Assembly: GCF_000002985.6 (NCBI RefSeq)
Contig: NC_003284.9
Coordinates: 16,864,001-16,928,000, forward strand
Length of the DNA stretch: 64,000 bases
DNA from: Caenorhabditis elegans
Taxonomy: Eukaryota > Nematoda > Chromadorea > Rhabditida > Rhabditidae
Direction: 5' to 3'
In this document: piece by piece, positions 1 to 11,900 of the stretch
Layout: each line of letters opens with the position of its first letter
Numbering within the stretch: the first letter of the stretch is position 1
Made by a program: the position numbers and the translations under genes
Notes under the pieces: model-generated
What the model was told of the DNA's origin: nothing
What the model saw: only the letters and a program-made list of their open reading frames with translations
The model's database searches: none

Positions 1-2396
1 CGGAAACTTTTGAATGACTTTAAAAATTATTATAAGTGAAAACTGAGTCTGGATATTCAAATATGACAGAGCAGAAAAAATTTCAAAGATTTGTTAGTTT
101 TTAGAATCACAAATGAGATGGTACACGACTGGTTCAACTTTATGTCGTACATTTTAGATATAAATGTTCTTAACCATAGGCAAAACGGGTACGGCAGATT
201 TACGGTTCTTGGACCGGCAACGGATCAATTACGTGTGAACTGCTAATGGTCTGTATATGGCCCGTCGTCGGTCTGTAGATAGACCGCAAATTAACCGTAC
301 CGTTCGGCAAATTTTGCAAATTTTTTGGCACCTTCCGCTTTCCTTGAAACTGTGTAGTGACTAGTCTACATACAATTTAATGCTCAAAATAATTTACATG
401 TTCTCTGATAATTTTTGGAGCTGAGAATAAAATGAATCATTCTGAAATAAAATTAACAAATTTGAAAAACTCTAGCTTGAAAAACTCGGTCAAGTGATAT
501 ACCCCTTTACAAAATAATAATAAAAAAGGTGTTATATTCAACAATACTAGACACTTTTAATAACACCTCTTCATTGGTTAACTGTTGACATTTGCATTAA
601 AAAATTTACGATAACACCACAGTAACTTAATTTAAAATGTGCATGTTACCTTTTAATTCAAATTTTTAAATTTAAACGAGTCACGGGCTACAGATATTGT
701 AAGTGTAAGTTATCCATCGCGAGCCGCGAATAATGTTTTTTTCTCTATAAGTGTTTTGCACTTTTACTCATCATATATCGGATTGTAAGAAAACTTGTAT
801 GTTAACCATGTCTTCTTTGCAAATGGTAACATGTTAATAAATCCGATCAAATTGCGTTTTTAAAATTTTCTTTTTTTTTCAGGAAAAAAGGAGCTTTTGC
901 TTCCGCATATTTCATACACATCTCAAAATAGCACCATATAATCTCAGAAATCAATCAAAAAAACATTTATCGATTATCAGACGAAACGTTTTCAACTTTT
1001 GCAACTCAAGCGCCGCCGGCTCGTTTTTTATCAATTTTATCGCTGAACTTTTTTTTGTTGATAGACATCAAATTGCAATCACATTTTACGAGAAAATAAA
1101 TAATTAATTGAAAATCCTCCAGCAAGAAACTTTGCCAGGGAATATGCAAGAAAATTGGGAAAATATGAAAGCTAATCAGTTCACAATAAGAAAAACGTCT
1201 TCATATCAGTAGTCGAGTGGCACCGATTATGAACAAAGATACGGTTTTTGTCTTCCACAAAAAAAGTTTGATTAGACGATAACAGTCCGTTTTTTAGTTT
1301 GGTACAATTCAGTCACAATGCGAGGAAATGAAAACGAATGATTTGTGAGTGTGTACGTGTGGGGCAGTATTGTTTTTTTTTTCAAAAAATTCGATATTTT
1401 TTTCTGGATGACAGGAGATAATTGCAAATGAGGGGAAACAGTAGCACGTTTTGCTAATAAATCGGGATCACATTATAAAGTTTTGTAAATTGCGGACGTT
1501 TTAGAAATCAAAATATGTACTTTGTTTGTGGTATTTCTTCCCATTAGATGCAAAATAAATTTGTGTCAGTTTAGTTCAAAGTCGATTTATTGCGACACGT
1601 GTGTACAGAAGTACCGTGTACAAATGGCGGTTCAATTCAGAAATATGTAGCATCGTGCGTTCTTTTATATTGTCATCTAACTGTAAAATTGCTATGAAGT
1701 CGCAGGAAAAGTGCCTTTTTTCAGATTTCTTGTAGATCCCGGAAAAATAAAATTTAAGCTAACTTTAAAACATATTTCTGAAAATTAAAAAAAAAAAAGT
1801 TTTTGTTTTGAATTGTTTTAGTACAAATTTGATTTAGATGTCAAAAATCTTGATTCATTGCAGAAGATTTTCTTCTCGAGCTACATTTTTTTGTTGATTA
1901 ATCCAGCTTGCAATAAATCATTATTCAAAAGAACCTACTATACTTTTTGAATATGGCGAGCAACATTGTATGGCTGTGTTAAACAGAACAAAAAGAAAAA
2001 ACGGAGAAATGGAATGAAAACGTCTGAATATACATATATACATACATTTTCTCTTCTTGATTTTTTTTGCGGTTTTGCATTTTTATTCGTCATTTCGGAA
2101 TGGATAGATTTCTTAATAAAACATTTGGTAGGTAAAAAACGAGAATCAAAAAAAGAAAAAAAATGTTCGAATGACTTAGGAATATGTATATCACAAGTTG
2201 CTGCTTTCAGGTCAGAGAATTTTTTTTTGACAATTTAGCTCTAATCAATGAGACGATGAAAATATGCCTAAACGTGAAGATGGGGAAAAAAGAAGAGAAA
2301 AGGAAAATCCTATGGCAAGGCAAGACCTCCAATACGGTAAAAATAGAAAACATTTTTGACGTGATATTGATTGTATATTAACAAAATGAAGTGATT
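1..2396. other. Non-coding flank, no gene seen
   Basis: The stretch is AT-rich with many homopolymer A/T runs, and only short open frames occur, none with splice signals or recognisable protein motifs. One small palindromic element can be seen at about 185-305, where a GGTACGG-containing left end recurs in inverted form at the right end. The rest probably lies downstream of the minus-strand AMPK gamma gene. Confidence 0.6.
185..305. repeat. Short palindromic MITE-like element
   Basis: The left end (around 188-210, ACGGGTACGGCAGATTTACG) recurs as an imperfect reverse complement around 284-308. The intervening sequence also contains CCGGCAACGG and CCGTCGTCGG motifs. It is probably a short non-autonomous inverted-repeat element; no family name is claimed. 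Confidence 0.4.
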
Positions 2397-5016
2397 TCAG
2401 TGATGATGTGTTGGGGGTTTTGAGTAGCTATTCTGGTTGCTTGGCAGTGCCGAGTTGGACGGACTGCTTGAATTTGACGACTCGTGCTCAAAGTTGGCAG
2501 CGTTGGTGAGAAGAATCTCTCGGAGCTCCTGGAAAAAAATATCCTGGTAGATTGACACCTTTTCAGTGCTCGAAATTGTTTTCATTAGGTTTCTACCAAG
2601 AAAAACTGGAGAACGGCGGAGAAGTGTGCACAACTTTCAACATTCGTGGAACTTTACCGAGCTGGTAGAAATAATTGATTTCAGGAAAGTGTTGAATTCA
2701 GATTAAACTAGAAACAACTAGTTCTGTGCCTACCTTATCATTCATATCTCCAGTGTGATGGCGAGCCCAATGCTTCTTTGGAGCTGTGATGTTTCTGAGA
2801 TGGCTCCCCGGCTGCACTACCATAAAGTTGATAACGTCGGACAGAGAGATCACTCCTTCAATACCACCGTGCTCATTGACAGCACAGAGACGATGCACAT
2901 TGTGGTCGACCAGCACGTTGACGGCTTTCCAGAAACTCTCATTGTCCCGAACAGATACTACACGCTCATCATTCTGAAAAAAATTGCAGAAATATATATA
3001 TATGGGAGCTCTTACATTTTTAAACAAGGATCAATTTCTGTAATCGCTTTAAAAATTTTGAGTCTTTTTTTCAGAATACTTATTGTTAATTATGTGTGAG
3101 GTATTTTGAATAGTTCCCAAATTTTCTCTTCAGGTTCACAGACTACTCAACTTGGTTCCCTTCCCCAATACCAATTCTCGTCAACTTGTTCTTTCAAAGC
3201 ACTTTGTACCCTACATTATCCCCCCTTCACTGACTGAAGTCAACCGTATAGAGTATTATGCAAATCATAGAGAATGTTAAAAACTCATTTTGAAACATAG
3301 ACATGTGAGTTATTCTGCGTGAAAAATGAAACAGTGATGTTTGACTTTTATATGCATGTGTGGAATTGAACAACTAGTTTTTAGTTGTAAATTCGAAAGT
3401 TTTGAAAAAAGTTAATTGCAAACTAACCTTCATTGGTCCTCCTTGAGATTTGAACGCCAACGCTTCTTTCACAGTGATATCCAAACGATTTTCCAGTGCA
3501 ATTCCAACTGCATCAAATCTTGAGTACATGTCGACAACTCTGAGTAGTTAAATAAATAATTTGAAATAAGTTTCGAAAAGCTTACTTGAAAGTTTCTCTC
3601 TCCACAACTGGAAGTCCAGAGACTCCTTTATTGAGCAAAATATCCAAACAGTCGACCAATTGAGTATCGGGGAACACTACACGAATTCCACTCCATGTTC
3701 CGATGCCGAGTTCTTTTGGGGATTTGTGAAGGTATTCGAGAGGTGCCAAGTGTTTTCCCTGAAAATATTCAGATTGCATGAACTATTCGTGATTAAAATT
3801 TTAAAAATGTTTGATTTCATATTATGCCTTTAGAAAAGTTAATCATGAAAAACTAAAGTGCAGTCTAATTTTTAAAAAAATCACTTTGAACATTTGTTTT
3901 GAATGCCTTTGCTTTATCAAGATTATTATAATGGAGAAAATTGTTTTTCAAACTTTTTTGAGGTTTTCAAAGTTCCACATTCACACCTTCTAAGAATATT
4001 TTATGAATACTTTAAATACGACTTAATCACTTAAAGAAAACTCACAAAAAGCCACAAAAACTTGAGAATCCGTTTGTGAGTGAGAATGAAAAGTGCAGAG
4101 CCATCGAGTGGATCAATAACTGGGATACGATGCACACGGTGTTCAGCCAAAATACAGGCAGCGTCAAGAAGACTTCCACTTGCATCGACAGACACCAGAG
4201 GCCGCAGGTTTCCTTCTTTCTTGACGAGCTCTGTAATAGATATAAATTTGTATTTGAATTGCGAATGGGTTTACTGAATCAGTTTTTTTTTTGAAGTGAT
4301 AATTATAATGCTGTGCATTTAACTGCAAAAGTTATTTAAGTGTTACCTCGATACTGGCGAATACTTAAATTTCCAATCTCTTCGTTTGCAATCTGGGTCA
4401 TATCAAGCTCTGTCGACTCTTTTTCGCATTTTGTTCGTTCTCTGGAACTTTTCCACCATTTCAATAAGTTTTATAATAACAAAACTTACCGATAAATCTT
4501 TAGCATCACTTTAATGAAATCTGTGACACTGAGAATTCCGTCAAGCTTTCCACCAAAATCGGGGTCCGAGAGAAGCACATGGCGAGTACTTTGGGCTAAC
4601 AGTCCGTTGAATGCCTTGTGCATCAAGAGTCCCTGATCGAAAACTACCATTTTCGAGCTGGACGGCATTGCTTCATAGCATTGATTAATCCAGAGAAGAC
4701 GGGCAAATGCTTCCTTGTCGTTGGGCTGAAAACTTTACATTTGAGTTTACACAATTTTCAACACCGAAATTCAACACCACATATCTACGCACCAAAAAAT
4801 GAGTAAAGCTGAAATGCAGAATAAGAGGAAGCATAAGCTCGGCGTCAGTCCCTAATTTTAGCTACTTAGACATATCAGTTAAAACTATCAGGCATTTAAG
4901 TTGAAAAAAAACCTTACCGTTTTTGGAAGAACTTCATCCGATTCGGTCATCGTCGTCGACTTCGAACCGGTCATGTGACTGATTCGTTGGTGGTGGATGT
5001 CTTTGAAAGAGGACAT
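2397..5016 (-). CDS. AMP-activated protein kinase gamma subunit (four CBS motifs)
   Basis: This is the regulatory, adenine-nucleotide-binding subunit of AMPK, which senses AMP/ADP/ATP and relieves inhibition of the kinase. Eight coding exons fit in phase: 4918-5016, 4490-4725, 4347-4441, 4046-4230, 3586-3758, 3428-3539, 2734-2973 and 2397-2528, giving about 423 residues. CBS blocks are visible in order: MVVFDQGLLMHKAFNGLLAQ; ASGSLLDAACILAEHRVHRI followed by LTHKRILKFL; FPDTQLVDCLDILLNKGVSG; and DNESFWKAVNVLVDHNVHRL followed by GVISLSDVINFM. The repeated V-H-R-[IL] arginines are the expected nucleotide-phosphate contacts. The C-terminal tail is Ser/Asn-rich and ends in three histidines. The ATG at 5016 lies 18 bases after an ATTTAG acceptor-like site, fitting a trans-splice or 5'-UTR boundary; longer isoforms with upstream exons cannot be excluded. 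An additional 59-base exon-like segment at 4793-4851 was skipped because it breaks the frame. C. elegans has several aakg paralogues and I cannot tell which this is. Confidence 0.9.
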
Positions 5017-5039
5017 CTCTTGACACGAAACCTAAATGG

Positions 5040-8000
5040 GAACAAAAAATGAAAATCCTTTCGAAATCTGGCACGAGAAACGGAAAATCAAAAAAGAAAG
5101 AGAGAAAGAAAAAGAGAAAAAAGAAAATAATCAGGAGCCCCCGAAACAAAGAGATAATTGAGCCATCGCGGTCAGTCTAGAGTCTAGACGAGAGAAAGAG
5201 AAAGAAACAAAAAGAAAGATTACGCTGCAATGTAAGGAGTCAGGAGGGAAATGTAGACCGCAAATATTACATATATTTATATATAAAAAGTGTCGCTGTT
5301 GACCAAAAGAGTGTTTTCCCAAAAAAACTATTCTTTGATAACAATCTATTGAGAAATTCCTTTGCCGAAAAAAATTCCAAACTATTCTAATTTATTTTGC
5401 CATGCTGCTTCACTTTGATCAAATGACTTTTATCGGAGAAATTGAGAGGTTCAATTTATTTTTGAGTGGCCAAAATATTTTCAACTACCATATTAATTTT
5501 GCGCACCTCATTTTGACAGACCTCCAATACTTTGCGGAAACGTAAGCAAACTTGCCATTTTTCGGGAAAATCAATCTTAAAAAGTTCAAATGAATTTACT
5601 GAAATTCAGGGCTCTATTCAAAATTAAAAAATTAAAATTCAATAATTTACTGTATGGCAAAGCAGACCTAATGAATCTATTAGGAGCACAAAAAAATCCT
5701 CCTAGAAAAGCCAAAAAATTGCACGTACTGCCAAATAGTGACAAAGCGCTCGTGGAGTGCAAGAGTATGGAAATTAGATTTGGGCGAGCGGAAAAAAATG
5801 GGCGGAAACTTGAAGGGAGAAATTTAGAACATATAGCAGAATGAAAAACTGCCGTGCACTCAACCCACTCCTATGAGACTTTAATACATGTAAAGTGAGA
5901 AGGAGACACTTTTTAACTTTCCTCTAGAGGATTAAACGGGAGGGAAGGGACTGAGTGATGGAAAAAGGTTAAAGAGGAATAGTAGCGAAATTTGAAAAAA
6001 CAAAACACACACACACAAAAGTTGGAAAGACAAAAAAAGACGGAAAGATTGAATTTTCGAAGGGAAAGCATATTGACTAAAACGGAAGAAGAAAAATGAC
6101 AGAAAGAGAAGATGAGGGAAATAGCAAACTTTGACTCTCTTTCACTTAGTAGACTTGTTCCATTTGTTTAGCCGTAATCTGCTTATATTTGCCGCAACTG
6201 ATCGTGCTACCAATATGGAGCAGCTGATGGAAAATTGGATGGATAAGGGAAGCCAAGAAAGTAAAGTGAACAGAACGTTTGGATTGTTTGTGTAAAAGGA
6301 CTTCGGCTCGGATCAATGAGAAATGTGATACTTCGGAAAGGTTTCTGACCCTTGAGTGTTTTGAGTGTAGACAGTAAGCTCACAAATTCAAATTTTTCAT
6401 AGTCAAAAAATTGGTGCTGTTTTGAAAGTTCAAATTTAGTATTTTATCATTTCATAAAAACTGTGATCAAGTACAAAGATAAGAAATTCAACTGTACCCT
6501 AATTCAACGTCCGGAATTAGGCTTTTAGTTAAATGCCATTTTTGTGCATATTTTGGTAGTTTATTACGTGTTATCATCGTTCAGAAATTGCAAAAATTAG
6601 GAGCCTATTAATGTATCCAAGTCAGCGAATTAACAGGGGATGAACTACCAAAATAGACTATATAAAGTGATTATAAATTAAATACGAAATTGCAGCAAAC
6701 GTAGGAGTTGGCATATTCTTAAACTCCAGCTAAATTTATGCCTATTGAAAGCTAAAATTTGGGACTTTCAAAATTTTTATTTATCTAAAAACGGTTTTCT
6801 GATATGGAAAGTAAATAATTGAGTGCAAAGTTTAGTAATTGGGTAATTAAAAAATTAGTACTAGGTTCTTTAAAAGTTTTCGTAAAACACACATTAATAA
6901 AAAGGAAATTTGTAATTTCCAACATTTCTAGTTAATAGAAATTCCAATAAAAAGAACTTTGAACATCTTTTTAATGCACTTTGCATGGGAAAAGTTCTCT
7001 GGAATGTAGATAAATTTAGAAACGAAAAACAAAAGTGCAACAATTTTTCATCAGCCAATCGTCTTAAACGGCATGTCCAAAATTGAAATTGAAAATCTCT
7101 GGTCTTGTGCCAATATTGGACAAAAAAAAGTCTTAATGGAAAAAGTGTTAAATTCAAAATAAAAATGTTTTAGTGACGTAATTGTGCTAACGGAAAGCAA
7201 AGTTTGAAAACTTTAGAAAAGCATAGATAACTAATGTTTTTTTTTAATAAGTATTTTTTTAATTGCCGTGGGTTAATCTTTGTGCAAATCATTTCCACTA
7301 GCAGAAACTTTTGCATAATACTTTCTACATTACAGGCTACAAAAAACAAAGACGAATGGTCAAGTGAATTTTGATTTTCGATTGCTGAGAGACGGAAATT
7401 CGCCAGTGTCGCCAAAGATCGACAATCTTCAGGCGTCTAGCGGGTGAAAATGGGAGAGAAAACGCCGCGCGACTAACACGTGGGAATTCAGAATTGGATA
7501 TCAAATCAGGTTTTAATTAGTGGAGAACGCAACGGAAGTCAAAAGGCACGTTAACACAGAGAACAAATCATACTTTTAGAAGTACTGAACTTATGAAATT
7601 ATGTGTTACCTGTTATCAGGGTGTTGCAAGGGCGTTTATGGTCTTATGGTTTCATAAGTTACGGAGAACTGTCGAGTCGATAAATAAGTACGTGAGATAC
7701 AGTCTCATGGAAAACGTTTGATAGTTGTGAAAATGTTAAAAATCACTAAAAAAGTAACCAACAATTTTTTGAAACGTTTATATTTTGAGATTTCCGCCAT
7801 ATTTTGGCCTCGGAATTAAATTAAAAAGTATATGCAACAACGCTTGCCATTTCAAAAAAAGGTATAAATTTGAGGAAACCGTACCAACTTTCCAAAACTA
7901 TGAATGCAACTTTTGAAATATCAAAACGAATCTGGAATGTTAACATGTATCTACACGTATGCATCGATGTTAACATGTTTGTTAACATATATAGTTTTTT

Positions 8001-8920
8001 AAACAAAATCTCCACTTCTCCGAGTTGCTGGTGAATTGTCAACTTTTTTAACATTTTGCACACAAAACATGGGTATACTTTTTGTTTACATACTTAGAAT
8101 GCTTGAAGATTAGAAGAGGAAATTTTAAAATTAATAAAACATGCGAAAACGCTTGGTTTTTTTTAATTGATGACAAGAACATAATTGTCCAAAACAAGGA
8201 ACATGCAACCAAATTACATGGATGGCTGGTCTAATGGGATTTTCATAATTTTGATAAAGCGACTGTGATGTGGCACATACGGAAAACAAAAATAGAATAG
8301 ATGAGGAGAAGGGAAGATATTCCAATGCATAGTACATTAGGCTCAATGAGATGTATTTATTCTGCTGGTTTTTTTTTTGCATAGAAATTGTAAACGTCCT
8401 TGAGATGAAAAAGAACACTTCAAGTCTCATGTTCTAAAAATAAATTGAATTAAGTCTGAGGAGACCAAATTGTTCAAAACATCACACAAAAATTTGTGGT
8501 ACAGAGAAATTGCAGAGAAAAACAAAAAACAGCGGACGGCATATTGCGGAGAGTAAGATGGGCAAAAGGTGCGGATGACGACACTGCAGTAGGAAGGGCG
8601 AGCTCAGAGACAGGGGGAGACAGAGAGACGCAGAGACGAACAGAGTACGTACACAACAATGGACACTCACACACAGCAGTAGTCGTGATTCGCCAGTGCA
8701 AACGACACTCCGTTTGGACGGAGCGCCAATTTTAGCAGTTTCGAATTTGACTGCGTTTTATTTATTTTTTCTTGTTATTCGTTGTAATTTCTAAATTAAA
8801 AATAGGTTTTTCAATACTTTATTTGTTTAAATATGTTTTCTCAGACGTTTTTTTCTAATTTTATGTTGATATTATCGTTCTTAACATTTATTTAATCGAT
8901 TTTCTTAGTAATTTCAGCTT
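5040..8920. other. Long divergent intergenic region, no gene seen
   Basis: This separates the AMPK gamma start (minus) from the zinc-finger start (plus). It contains AT-rich DNA, a short CA run near 6007 and purine-rich stretches (5090-5215), but no exon chain with coherent phase. It probably holds the promoters and 5' non-coding exons of both flanking genes. The more GC-rich 8500-8740 block has open frames on both strands but no recognisable motif. Confidence 0.5.
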
Positions 8921-8925
8921 ATAAA

Positions 8926-11900
8926 ATGTATCCAGCAATTCCAAAACAGCACAGTGCCGAGGTCTACCCGATGAACCTTTCCGATGAGGAAATCGATGTG
9001 ATCAACTCTGGCGACGACGATGAAGAAATAATGAGAGGAGAGCAGTATCGTCATCCGGGAGAAGTATTCATGGTGAATGAGGAGGAATCGATTTATGACG
9101 ATGATGGATCCATACAATATGAGGAGTACATTGAGGAAGACGGGGTGAGGATTAAAATCTTAAAAGTTGAAATACACGTGAGAAGTTGTTAATTTTAAAG
9201 TAGCTCAAGACCAAGCCCAAATGTAGATCGGTGCACCATAACACCACAAAAAGACAACATATTAGCGAAGATACAGTAAAAGTACTGTCAAAAATTGTTG
9301 TCCCAGAAAACATTTTTTAAATGAGTTTGATATAAAAATGAATCAAACGCGGTGCAGTAAAGCTGCCACTTGTCGTCAACTTCTTGACAAATTTTAGTCT
9401 AGCAGAAACATAAATCAGTAAAGAAGTTGGAAAAAAAGTTGATGAAATTAGGAAAAACCTGGCTTGTTACGGTCTCATCCAGGTTTGGCCATTAATTTGT
9501 GACTGCATTTTTCAATTTTTCGGGTTAAAGTTGGGAAAGAAGTTGATTACATTTGCCGAGTGCTGTTTAAAAAAAACAGTAAAATGAAATATTTAAAGTA
9601 ACAATTCAAAACAGATTTTTGAATACTTTATCTTTCAGACATATGATATGAATCAACAGTATGGTGTGGAAAACCAAGAATACGTGGATGCACACTATAT
9701 AAACACGAACGAAGAGTACCTAACGGGAAAAGAACATGAAATGGTTTATCAGCTATTTGGAAATAGTAAGCTTGTTTTTTTAAAACCTATTATCATCTAA
9801 CTTGAATATTTTCAGCTGCTACAGTAGAACCGATCAGTACAGAAAAGCGACTGGAAAAGTATCCTGAATTGAAGCACCTTCCATCATTGCGTCGTCCAAC
9901 AAAGTTCACTGAGATTAAAGATCGGCCAAAAACTCACGAATCAAAATCGGGAAGGACGTTGGACCCGGACTCTTCGGCTTTGCATTCGCTACTTGCGGCG
10001 AACAAGTTTTACCCCACAGTTGATAAACCAGTTCCAGACCAGAAATTACAAGAAAATAAGGTTTGTTCGCTAACTGTAAGGCACCGTTATTCATAAAACC
10101 GTATTTTGCAGGAGCAAGACCCCGCAACGTACATCAATCAATCTCGCCTCACGACCTCCAAGCCAGTATCAAAAGCCCAAGTGCCGCCGCGAAAAGGATA
10201 CAAGCCTCGTCCATCGTGTCCAGAGCCTAAAGATGCTCACCTCATCCCACTGGCACACTTGACTCCTCTTCCAGATCGTTACTTCCAGCGACGTCTTACA
10301 ATTACTGCGTTCCAAGCCGGATTCTCGTCTGAATGTGTTTCGTGCATGTATTGCAATTTTGTCTTCAGGCAAAAAGCCTTGCTAGAGTCCCATATCAAAA
10401 AGCATACAACGACTGGTAAAAATGAAGTGATGAGGTACGGTTTCATTTCATGGACCCATCACATGCTTACTTATCAAGTTTTCTTTTCAGTGAATCGTCC
10501 GGATTGATCTGCCCAGTTGAACATTGTACAATCCGTTGTGATTCGATTGCTACTGTCGTGAGGCACATGCAAGTGACCCATTCTGTCAATAACATCGCGT
10601 TTGAACGTGTCGTATTCAAAAATTTCCACGAGTTCAAGGTAATCAGATAAACAATTTAGGCACTCTTGAAGTTTTAACCCATTTCGCTCTCAAATACTGT
10701 GAGCCAAAGTAGACATAGAGCGATCCTCTTTTGGAACAAATCTAGTATAAAGTATAAACTTATATTTTTTTAGTCAGAATTTTTTTTTGTTTAATTTAAA
10801 AGTGTCGAAATAGTTTTATATGCCTTCCTAAATCAGAAGACATGAGAGAGTCCTTTATGTACCCACACTGTATTGTATCTATAATTGTGGGTTACGTTTA
10901 AAAAATTCTACCTATTTAACAAACATGTGATTTTTGGAAAACCAGAAAACCAAATCTGACAATGCAAAAACAGAGTGTTAATGTTTAGTTTTCTAGAGAA
11001 TTTCTCCCTAGGGTCAATAATAAAGTCAATTTCATTAAACCGTTTGTAACATGAAACGTTGTGTATATATTTGTTTATTTCTTCGTAACATTTCTTAACT
11101 TAACATAAAATTTAACAATATATAATGCTAAATTTCAGATGTGGAGGACCGAGCTGGAACGCCTTACTATGTCAAAGTTCAGCAGAACGTCTGGGAAGAC
11201 TAACAAGTTTAGCAAATCTACGTAGGAGTTTTTCAAAAAAAAAAGGTTACAATTGGCACTTTCAGGTACTATCAATGCCAACACTCTGGCAAGATTCCGT
11301 CTGTGAAGAGCGAGAAAGAATATCGAAAACAAAGAACTCGTGTAAGCAAAAAACTGGGAAAAACTTGCACTGCATTTTTCCACGTTAGAGAAAATGACGA
11401 TGGGTAAGCACAAACTTTTATTTCGAGGATGAATGTTTCAATTTCAGAACTGTGCTTCTTCGTGGATGCACCAAGCATTGTGGTCATGGAAGAAATGTTC
11501 AAGAGCTTCCGGTCACTGATGACATTAAGCTGGAGATATCTAATATGCTTATCAGTGGATTGGATGAAAGTGCCATAGTGGACAAGATGCGCGAAGAGAA
11601 CGATGCATCTGATCGGAGATATTATTTGCAAAATTATGAAGTTCGAAATGTGGCGATCAAAATTGAAAAGTATAAGGACCTGTACAAGAAAAAGGTACTT
11701 CAGGGGGTTAGGCAATTTTTCAAGAGCCACTTTACAAAATAGTTTGGAACGAGAGTATTAAAATCTAACTTTGACTGTTAATTTCTGTTGTGTACTGAAT
11801 CCGCTCAAGGAGGAGAAGACGAGTAGTTTATTACCTTACTAAACTAAGGAATAAATAAGATAGTTAGTGAGTTCACGATGTACGATCTTTTTAGCCACGT

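Noticed and set aside
1966-2381. Two overlapping short plus-strand frames near the AMPK gamma gene
   Set aside because: Lys-rich low-complexity frames in A-rich DNA just downstream of the real minus-strand gene; no support.
4793-4851. 59-base exon-like segment in the AMPK gamma gene
   Set aside because: It has an acceptor and a donor, but including it shifts the frame of the first CBS exon. Direct joining of the flanking exons is in phase.
8474-8735. Open frames on both strands upstream of the zinc-finger gene
   Set aside because: Overlapping opposite-strand frames in a GC-richer 5' region without motifs; more likely promoter or untranslated exon.
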